DNA of 5,303 bases from Bacteroidota bacterium. Lineage in GTDB: Bacteria > Bacteroidota > Bacteroidia > NORP154. This document shows positions 1-5,303 of the stretch, piece by piece (within the stretch, counting starts at the first letter, position 1; the number at the start of each line of letters is the position of its first letter). The translations under genes and the position numbers were made by a program. The DNA is taken from the NCBI GenBank assembly GCA_002401055.1, contig NVRZ01000242.1, positions 1 through 5,303 on the forward strand. The letters are read 5' to 3'. The notes beneath the pieces are model-generated. The model did no database searches. It saw only the letters and a program-made list of their open reading frames with translations, and had not been told where the DNA came from.

Positions 1-1
1 T

Positions 2-130
2 TTTGCCGGTGACAAACTGCTCACTACACCCAATCCTGACTTTAATGAGGATATGGAATTGTTCAAAGTGTTGGGACTTGTACCTAAAAAGGCGAGGAAG
101 AGAAATACAGCGAAGCCTGAGGCTGTTTAA
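2..130 (+). CDS. bioB: Biotin synthase, C-terminal fragment
   Basis: This is the last 42 codons of a gene that begins left of the window; the reading frame starts at base 2 and stops with TAA at 128-130. The peptide contains FAGDKLLTTPNP followed by an acidic stretch and ELFKVLGLVP. This matches the end of the radical-SAM enzyme BioB, whose E. coli form reads FYGCKLLTTPNP followed by LFRKLGLNP. BioB inserts sulfur into dethiobiotin to make biotin, the last step of the pathway. The Fe-S cluster cysteines lie upstream and cannot be checked. After the conserved part there is a short, basic tail (KKARKRNTAKPEAV), differing from the longer E. coli tail. bioF, bioD and bioA downstream on the same strand support the call strongly despite the short fragment. 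Confidence 0.92.
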   Translation, partial: FAGDKLLTTPNPDFNEDMELFKVLGLVPKKARKRNTAKPEAV

Positions 131-153
131 ACCTTAAAGCTAAGATTTTGAGT

Positions 154-900
154 ATGGGATTTCTTCCATTCACACTGAGACTCGCATATAGTTTTATAAT
201 TGTTCTTTTATTCACCCACTTCAGTAAAGGTCAGAGCGATAGTCTGAGTAAAAGAAGGATTAGTATACAGCTTGGTACTACGATCGGGTACTTTAAACAC
301 GAGTCTTCAACATATGTTCCTTCCTCAAGGTTGACCAGTAGATCATCTTCCGAAGAGTTTTATATGGTGTTTAATCCGGTCATGCGCTTTGACACTAAAA
401 ATGGAAATGTGCAGCGAGTGGAATGGGTACGAACAGATTATGTCCATGAGAATAACAAAACAACGGAAGTTTATGATACCATATCAAAAACGGTGGTTGT
501 TAAAGGAGAGCGATACAGAGCCTTTGATATCTCTCAACGTTATGAGTTTGATTTCATATTTCTCAAGAGAAAGAAATATGGCTTTAGACCATTTTTGGGT
601 GGGTATGTGATCGGGTATGCCTTTTTCAGTAAGACGGAGCCACACACGTTATATACTTTTACGACTTCAATTCGGAAAATTGGGGCAATGCTTTCTGTAG
701 TAGGGGGAATCACATATCACTTCAATGAAAGAGTTTATATTACACTGGGTATACCAATATTGATTGGAGACTTTTCAATTAAACAGTATATAACGGATAA
801 TCCTTATTTACCTGAAAAATCCAGAACCAACACTACCTATGATTACGATTATCGCAGGAATTTTGTTGTTGAACTTTCTCTTGGGGTTAACTTGAATTAG
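154..900 (+). CDS. Predicted outer-membrane beta-barrel protein, function unknown
   Basis: A 248-residue protein I cannot assign to a named family. Residues 1-26 look like a signal peptide: Arg9, a hydrophobic core around residues 11-23 (AYSFIIVLLFTHF), then SKG before Gln27, the typical Bacteroidota cleavage context. The rest alternates polar and hydrophobic/aromatic residues in about eight possible strands (near 35-47, 67-79, 85-97, 119-137, 143-159, 176-190, 193-209 and 235-247), separated by polar, Ser/Thr/Asn/Tyr-rich loops. This pattern fits a small outer-membrane barrel; no catalytic motif is visible. I chose ATG at 154. A TTG at 148 in the same frame would add two residues, but ATG is the commoner codon and neither has a clear ribosome binding site. 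The gene starts 23 bases after bioB and ends 6 bases before bioF, so it is probably co-transcribed with the biotin genes. A link to biotin is inference from position only. A periplasmic beta-rich protein is the main alternative. Confidence 0.72.
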   Translation: MGFLPFTLRLAYSFIIVLLFTHFSKGQSDSLSKRRISIQLGTTIGYFKHESSTYVPSSRLTSRSSSEEFYMVFNPVMRFDTKNGNVQRVEWVRTDYVHENNKTTEVYDTISKTVVVKGERYRAFDISQRYEFDFIFLKRKKYGFRPFLGGYVIGYAFFSKTEPHTLYTFTTSIRKIGAMLSVVGGITYHFNERVYITLGIPILIGDFSIKQYITDNPYLPEKSRTNTTYDYDYRRNFVVELSLGVNLN

Positions 901-906
901 TGTATA

Positions 907-2034
907 ATGTCCACAACTGACGAAAGACTCTCGTCCAAATTAGAATTACGTGAATCCAAAGGTTTGCTTCGTCAGCTTTCGGCGGAGAGCGATTTAATAG
1001 ATTTCTGTTCAAACGATTACTTGGGCTTTGCTCGATCCAAAGAGTTAATGGATAAAGTAAGTGCAGAGTTGAAAAAGGAATTGAAGGCAGGCGGGTCCAC
1101 AGGGTCCCGCTTGATTACGGGTAATTCACAGTACGCTGAGGACCTTGAGGTGTTTCTGGCTGAATATCATCAAGCAGAAGCGGGATTGATCTTTAATTCG
1201 GGATACGACGCCAACTTGGGTCTTATCTCTGCTATACCTGGTAGAAACGATACAATTATACATGATGAGCTCGTACATGCCTCCGTAAGAGACGGTATTC
1301 GCCTGGGGTTAACGAAATCATATGCATTTAAGCACAATGACCTCTCCCATCTGGAAACGCAACTTAAACGCGCTGAGAATGCAATATTTGTAGTTGTTGA
1401 GTCCGTATATTCAATGGACGGCGATCTAGCGCCCTTAAAAGAAATCTGTTTTTTGTGTAAAAAATATAAGGCGCACTTAATTGTTGACGAGGCCCATGCG
1501 ACTGGTGTTTTTGGAATGAAGGGCGAGGGGAGGGTAGTGGAGTTGGATTTGCAAAGCCAGGTTTTTGCGAGAGTTCACACATTTGGAAAAGCAATTGGAG
1601 GGCATGGAGCGGTTGTTTTGGGTTCATCTAATTTGCGCGACTATTTGATGAATTTTGCACGCTCATTTGTCTATACAACTGCCTTGCCAAAGCACAGCCT
1701 TGTTTGGATAAAAAACGCATATGACACAATGTCAAAAATAAATTATAAAAAGTTAATAACCAGTGAGTTACAGGTTTTATTTAAAACTAAGATACAACAG
1801 GTTGTTTCGTCTCCATCTTTCGATGTATTTAGCCCGATTATATCCATAAATATTGGGGATTCAATGCGGACAAAATCACTTGCGAAATCCGTTCAAAAAG
1901 ACGGCTTTGATGTGCGAGCCATTCTTAGTCCTACGGTTCCAATGGGCACCGAGCGATTGAGGATATGTTTGCATACTTTTAACAGCAAAACTGAAGTTGG
2001 GCAGTTGGCAGAATTACTAATAAAGCACTTATGA
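907..2034 (+). CDS. bioF: 8-amino-7-oxononanoate synthase (KAPA synthase)
   Basis: A PLP-dependent alpha-oxoamine synthase of 375 residues, close to the 384 of E. coli BioF. It condenses L-alanine with a pimeloyl thioester, releasing CO2, to give KAPA, the first step of biotin ring assembly; it is cytoplasmic. Visible motifs in order: NDYLG (36-40), GGSTGSRLITGN (62-73), NSGYDAN (97-103), His124 in the cofactor-stacking position, DEAHATGVFG (194-203) with the cofactor-contacting Asp194 and His197, TFGKAIGGHGA (225-235) with Lys228 as the PLP Schiff-base lysine, and SPTVPMGTERLRICL near the C-terminus (341-355), which matches the family's PPTVPxGTxRLR segment. All key residues are present. The related enzymes 2-amino-3-ketobutyrate CoA ligase and serine palmitoyltransferase share this fold, but the bio neighbours settle the call. 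The ATG at 907 follows the barrel gene by 6 bases and lacks a recognisable Shine-Dalgarno sequence. Confidence 0.96.
   Translation: MSTTDERLSSKLELRESKGLLRQLSAESDLIDFCSNDYLGFARSKELMDKVSAELKKELKAGGSTGSRLITGNSQYAEDLEVFLAEYHQAEAGLIFNSGYDANLGLISAIPGRNDTIIHDELVHASVRDGIRLGLTKSYAFKHNDLSHLETQLKRAENAIFVVVESVYSMDGDLAPLKEICFLCKKYKAHLIVDEAHATGVFGMKGEGRVVELDLQSQVFARVHTFGKAIGGHGAVVLGSSNLRDYLMNFARSFVYTTALPKHSLVWIKNAYDTMSKINYKKLITSELQVLFKTKIQQVVSSPSFDVFSPIISINIGDSMRTKSLAKSVQKDGFDVRAILSPTVPMGTERLRICLHTFNSKTEVGQLAELLIKHL
2031..2034 (+). other. ATGA stop/start overlap, bioF-bioD
   Basis: The bioF stop codon TGA (2032-2034) overlaps the bioD start codon ATG (2031-2033) by the classic ATGA arrangement. It fixes the bioD start and suggests translational coupling, in which ribosomes finishing bioF re-initiate on bioD. 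The coupling itself is inferred. Confidence 0.85.
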
Positions 2035-2642
2035 GGCGATTGTTTGTTACAGGAATAGGTACTGATATTGGAAAAACAGTTGTTTCAGCTATTCTATCAG
2101 AAGCACTAGAGGCAGACTATTGGAAGCCTATACAGTGTGGCGAATTGGAGAGCACCGATTCAATGCGCGTACTTGATTGGATTAGCAACAATAAAACTGT
2201 GATTCATCAGGAGTCTTATCGCTTAAAAGGATATATGTCACCACATGCGGCTGCCAAGCTTGAAAATATTGAAATAAATATTGAGTCAATAGTGTTACCT
2301 GATATCAACAACACGTTGATTATAGAAGGAGCTGGCGGTTTGATGGTGCCTATTAACAACAATGCTCTAATCTTAGATTTAATTGTTCATTTGGATGCTG
2401 AGGCCATTGTTGTATCAGAAAACTATCTGGGAAGCATAAACCACAGCTTGCTCACGCTGGAAGTGCTCAAGAGCAGAGGCGTCCGGATAGCTGGGGTTAT
2501 ATTTAACGGCGATGTTAATGAGAAGACCGAATCAGTCATACTCGAGTATTCAGGTGCTAAGCTATTGGGGCGCATCAGCAGGGAGAAGCAAGTGGATTCT
2601 GATATGGTTTCCAAATACGCTGCCCAATTTGTAAATCTATGA
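2031..2642 (+). CDS. bioD: Dethiobiotin synthetase
   Basis: A 203-residue P-loop enzyme, slightly shorter than the roughly 225 residues of E. coli BioD. It uses ATP and CO2 to close the ureido ring of 7,8-diaminopelargonate, giving dethiobiotin, in the cytoplasm. Visible motifs: the N-terminal P-loop GIGTDIGKT (8-16) with Lys15 and Thr16 at the same positions as in E. coli; YWKPIQCG (30-37) with Lys32 corresponding to the substrate/phosphate-binding lysine of the family; SPHAAA (70-75); EGAGGLMVP (99-107), containing the magnesium-binding Glu99; LGSINHSLLTLE (133-144); and GVIFNG (155-160), with the Asn near the nucleotide base site. Nothing essential appears to be missing; the shortness is mainly in the linker regions. 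The gene overlaps bioF by 4 bases at its start and bioA by 4 bases at its end, so the three are almost certainly one transcript. Cobyric-acid synthase-like paralogues share the fold but are longer. Confidence 0.95.
   Translation: MRRLFVTGIGTDIGKTVVSAILSEALEADYWKPIQCGELESTDSMRVLDWISNNKTVIHQESYRLKGYMSPHAAAKLENIEINIESIVLPDINNTLIIEGAGGLMVPINNNALILDLIVHLDAEAIVVSENYLGSINHSLLTLEVLKSRGVRIAGVIFNGDVNEKTESVILEYSGAKLLGRISREKQVDSDMVSKYAAQFVNL
2639..2642 (+). other. ATGA stop/start overlap, bioD-bioA
   Basis: The bioD stop codon TGA (2640-2642) overlaps the bioA start codon ATG (2639-2641). This is the second ATGA junction in a row and supports coupled translation of bioF, bioD and bioA. It also supports this ATG as the real bioA start, since the conserved HPYTQM motif follows only 12 residues later. 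Confidence 0.85.
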
Positions 2643-3919
2643 GTTTATCAGATAGAGACCTCAAGGTGCTTTGGCATCCCTACACCCAAATGAAAACGGC
2701 CAAGGCGCCGATCGGAATTGTACGCGGTGAAGGGGCATGGCTATACGATGAAGATGGCAATGGTTATTTGGACGCAATCTCCTCATGGTGGGTCAACACG
2801 GTAGGGCATTCCAATCCACATATTGCTGAGAAGGTAGCAGAACAGCTGAAAACTCTGGAGCACGTATTATTTGCAGGATTTACACATCCAAAAGCTGTGG
2901 AGTTGGCAGAGCGCCTATTAAAGGTATTGCCAAAAAATCAAGCTAGAATATTTTTGTCCGATAATGGATCTACGGCTGTTGAAGTAGCAATCAAGATGAC
3001 ACTGCAATATTGGAGTAACAAGGGGATAAAAAAGAACAAAATAATTGCTTTTAATGGTTCCTATCACGGTGATACATTTGGTGCTATGTCTATATCTGGC
3101 AGAGGTGCTTTTGTAGCTCCCTTTGAATCGTTGTTATTTGACGTGGATTTTATTGACGTACCTGTTTCAGGAAAGGAAGAAGTTTCGCTAAGTCAATTGA
3201 ACGAAATAATTGAGAAGCAAAAAGACAATATCGCTGCGTTTATCTACGAACCACTCATTCAGGGTGCCAGCGGTATGATAATGTATGAGCCAGAAGCACT
3301 TGATGATCTCCTGAAGATATGCCGTTCAAATAGTATCCTGACAATAGCCGATGAGGTAATGACCGGTTTTGGACGTACAGGGAAGTTCTTTGCTTCTGAA
3401 TACATGAGTATCGATCCGGATATTCTTTGCATGTCAAAGGGTATTACAGGAGGGACCATGGCGCTTGGTGCGACTTCTAGTTCCGCGGCCATGTATGATG
3501 CCTTCTATGCTGATGACAAGCTGAAAACATTCTTTCATGGCCATTCTTATACTGCCAACCCAGTGGCCTGTTCAGCCGCTTGTGCCAGTCTGGACATATA
3601 TGATGAAAAGGAAACCTGGATTGCTGTGGAAAGAATAGGTATTCAGCACCTAAATTTTGCCAAGCGCTTGGAAGGGTTTGATAGTATTAAAGATGTCAGA
3701 TGCAGAGGTACGATAATAGCAATTGAATTAAACACTGATGAGGGCACCTCATATTTTAGCAATATCCGTGATTCTATTTATGATTATTTCATAGCCAAAA
3801 GAATCATCCTTCGTCCGCTGGGTAATATCATATATATTCTACCTCCTTACGTAATATCTGAGGAAGATCTTAACCTGGTATACGACGCTATTATTGAGTT
3901 CTTTGAGAATAAGAGTTAA
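2639..3919 (+). CDS. bioA: Adenosylmethionine-8-amino-7-oxononanoate aminotransferase (DAPA synthase)
   Basis: A class III PLP aminotransferase of 426 residues, the usual length for BioA (E. coli 429). It transfers an amino group to KAPA to make 7,8-diaminopelargonate (DAPA); in E. coli the donor is S-adenosylmethionine. Visible motifs: WHPYTQM (12-18) with Tyr15; SSWWVNTVGHSNP (48-60) with the paired Trp50/Trp51 that line the substrate pocket; DNGSTAVEVAIKM (108-120); SYHGDTFGAM (141-150) with Tyr142 and Asp145; ADEVMTGFGRTG (237-248) with cofactor-binding Asp238 and Arg246; SKGITGG (266-272) with Lys267 as the PLP lysine; HGHSYTANPVAC (300-311); and RPLGNIIYILPPYV (392-405, Arg392 by this count), matching the E. 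coli RPFGKLIYLMPPY segment whose Arg binds the KAPA carboxylate. The one notable difference is HGHSYT where E. coli and mycobacterial BioA have HGPTFM, so the amino donor is not certain. The context makes another class III aminotransferase unlikely. Confidence 0.95.
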   Translation: MSLSDRDLKVLWHPYTQMKTAKAPIGIVRGEGAWLYDEDGNGYLDAISSWWVNTVGHSNPHIAEKVAEQLKTLEHVLFAGFTHPKAVELAERLLKVLPKNQARIFLSDNGSTAVEVAIKMTLQYWSNKGIKKNKIIAFNGSYHGDTFGAMSISGRGAFVAPFESLLFDVDFIDVPVSGKEEVSLSQLNEIIEKQKDNIAAFIYEPLIQGASGMIMYEPEALDDLLKICRSNSILTIADEVMTGFGRTGKFFASEYMSIDPDILCMSKGITGGTMALGATSSSAAMYDAFYADDKLKTFFHGHSYTANPVACSAACASLDIYDEKETWIAVERIGIQHLNFAKRLEGFDSIKDVRCRGTIIAIELNTDEGTSYFSNIRDSIYDYFIAKRIILRPLGNIIYILPPYVISEEDLNLVYDAIIEFFENKS

Positions 3920-3944
3920 CTTTAGGTAACCAAATACTTTAGTT

Positions 3945-5303
3945 ATGAAGCATGTTCAAATGCTAATTCTGTCGCTGAGCTTGATCATGAGCTTCACTTT
4001 TGCGCAGATTCCGTCCAATATTTTCGTTACCAACGCTGAAGCGGATCTAATCCTGAAAGGAAACTATGATCCGGCCAATTATTCAGCCACACAAGTTATC
4101 GATGACCTCGATCAAATTGTGTGTGAAGTAATGTCAAATATTTCCACTGACTCGTTGCACAGCTATCTTATAAAGCTTGGAACGTTTTACAATCGAAATT
4201 CAGGTTCAGACACGCTTTCGACAACGACTGGTATTGGAGCTGCCAGAAGATGGGCATATAACAAGTTTCGGGGTTTTAGTGCTGCAAGTGAAGATCGTCT
4301 AATCACATCTTATTTACAATTTGATCAGGTTATTTGTGGAATGAGCCAGCATCGCAATATATTTACAATACTCCCTGGTTCTGACACTTTAGATAAATCG
4401 GTATTAATTCTTGAAGCTCATATAGACAGTCGTTGTGAAGATGGCTGCGATATTACCTGTCAGGCGCATGGTATTGAGGACAACGCCAGCGGATCGGCTC
4501 TGGTGCTAGAGCTGGCGCGCGTAATGAGTCAATTTACCTTTAAGCATTCCATTGTCTTCATGCTTACCATTGCAGAAGAGCAAGGGCTCTACGGAGCAAA
4601 TGCATTCTCTCAATACTGTGTTGACAACAACATATTGATAAATGCAGTTCAAAATAATGATGTAATTGGTGGAATAACATGCGGAAATACATCTTCACCG
4701 CCGAGTTGCCCTTCGGAAAACCACATTGACAGCACACACGTACGAATCTTTTCAGCTACCGGAGCCAGTCGCGGTTATGCACAATACGTGAAGCACTTAT
4801 TTGAGCAAAAGCTACAACCTATTATGGATGTGTGGATGGATATTGAGATTATGAATCAGGAAGATAGAACGGGTAGAGGAGGGGATCATATTCCGTTTAG
4901 GCAAGACGGGTACACGGCTATAAGATTCTGTTCCGCAAATGAACATGGAGATGCCGGAGTTTCTGACCCTAACTATACTGACAGACAGCATACTACTTCC
5001 GACATACTTGGTATTGATACAGATTTGGATGGTGAAATAGATAGCTTTTTTGTTGATTTTAATTATTTAAAGAGAAATGCAGTGATCAATGCCTTTGGAG
5101 CGACTATGATAGCCTTAATGCCTCCGGCACCTGATTTTCAGGGAACTACAAGCACTTCGGATTTTAGTGTGGAAATTACGTCACAAACACAACATCCTAA
5201 ATATACTGTTGCGGTAAGACTCTCTAGCAATAACGATGTGAACAACGACACCACCTACAGTTTTACTGGTAGTTTGACTTATTCAGTACCAAATATTAGC
5301 AGC
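3945..5303 (+). CDS. Secreted M28-family zinc metallopeptidase, 3' end outside window
   Basis: An open frame of 453 codons from ATG 3945 to the window edge, with no stop reached. Residues 1-20 form a signal peptide (Lys2, hydrophobic core to residue 20, FTFA before Gln21), so the protein is exported. A pro-region-like segment (21-150) precedes an M28 peptidase domain (about 151-392). The five expected zinc ligands are all visible: His159 in EAHIDS, Asp179 in IEDNASGSA, Glu212 in AEEQGLYGA (Glu211 being the general base), Asp239 in NNDVIGG and His349 in QHTTSDI. The protein should therefore be an active di-zinc aminopeptidase-type enzyme; its substrate is unknown. A Cys-x3-Cys-x3-Cys cluster (164-172) sits between the first two ligands, and a DTDLDGEID loop (358-366) resembles a calcium-binding loop. 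From about residue 393 a Pro-rich link leads into a beta-rich region, perhaps an Ig/Fn3-like domain. A type IX sorting domain may follow beyond the edge. It starts 25 bases after bioA; no metabolic link to biotin is evident. Confidence 0.9.
   Translation, partial: MKHVQMLILSLSLIMSFTFAQIPSNIFVTNAEADLILKGNYDPANYSATQVIDDLDQIVCEVMSNISTDSLHSYLIKLGTFYNRNSGSDTLSTTTGIGAARRWAYNKFRGFSAASEDRLITSYLQFDQVICGMSQHRNIFTILPGSDTLDKSVLILEAHIDSRCEDGCDITCQAHGIEDNASGSALVLELARVMSQFTFKHSIVFMLTIAEEQGLYGANAFSQYCVDNNILINAVQNNDVIGGITCGNTSSPPSCPSENHIDSTHVRIFSATGASRGYAQYVKHLFEQKLQPIMDVWMDIEIMNQEDRTGRGGDHIPFRQDGYTAIRFCSANEHGDAGVSDPNYTDRQHTTSDILGIDTDLDGEIDSFFVDFNYLKRNAVINAFGATMIALMPPAPDFQGTTSTSDFSVEITSQTQHPKYTVAVRLSSNNDVNNDTTYSFTGSLTYSVPNISS

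Noticed and set aside
131..153. Possible promoter or ribosome binding site between bioB and the barrel gene.
   Set aside because: Only 23 bases, with no TAnnTTTG in correct form and no purine-rich Shine-Dalgarno; nothing can be supported.
389..610. Plus-strand open frame of 73 codons in another frame of the barrel gene.
   Set aside because: It is fully contained in the longer signal-peptide-bearing gene and shows no domain or separate start signal.
1364..1627. Open frame of 87 codons on the minus strand inside bioF.
   Set aside because: It lies opposite strongly conserved BioF motifs, has no recognisable domain, and its composition is what antisense to a real gene gives.
2423..2614. Minus-strand open frame of 63 codons inside bioD.
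   Set aside because: It is antisense to conserved BioD segments and has no features of its own.
3255..3492. Two overlapping minus-strand open frames inside bioA.
   Set aside because: They overlap each other and the conserved PLP-binding region of BioA; neither has a recognisable motif.
3915..3930. Small inverted repeat (GTTA...TAAC) just after bioA as a terminator.
   Set aside because: The stem is only about four A/T-rich base pairs with no following T-run, so it is too weak to be a terminator.
3902..3942. Possible Bacteroidota promoter before the peptidase: TTTG at 3902-3905 and TACTTTAG at 3935-3942, near the TAnnTTTG consensus.
   Set aside because: The second element has a mismatch in its core, the gap between them is about 29 bases rather than the usual 19-21, and it lies almost on the start codon.

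Overview
The window carries most of a biotin synthesis operon from what looks like a member of the Bacteroidota. The evidence for that group is the style of the Bio proteins (for example the HGHSYTANP segment in BioA and the LGSINHSLLT segment in BioD), exported proteins whose predicted signal peptides end just before a Gln, no convincing Shine-Dalgarno sequences, and a moderate-to-low GC content. Genus and species cannot be told from this stretch.

Layout, all on the + strand: the last 42 codons of biotin synthase (bioB, to base 130); a predicted outer-membrane beta-barrel protein of unknown function (154-900); bioF (907-2034); bioD (2031-2642); bioA (2639-3919); then, after 25 bases, a secreted M28-family zinc metallopeptidase (from 3945) that runs off the right edge. 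No gap between genes exceeds 25 bases. bioF/bioD and bioD/bioA each share a 4-base ATGA overlap. I see no convincing promoter, terminator, RNA gene, mobile element or repeat array.

The four Bio enzymes cover the late, ring-forming half of the pathway: BioF condenses pimeloyl thioester with alanine to give KAPA, BioA aminates KAPA to DAPA, BioD closes the ureido ring to give dethiobiotin, and BioB inserts sulfur. Genes for making and releasing the pimeloyl group (bioC with bioH, bioG or similar) are not in the window.

The window is mostly ordinary. The points worth a second look are the uncharacterised beta-barrel gene lodged between bioB and bioF, the Cys-rich and calcium-loop-like segments of the M28 peptidase, and the amino-donor question for BioA. 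I found no convincing sign of an undescribed multi-gene system.
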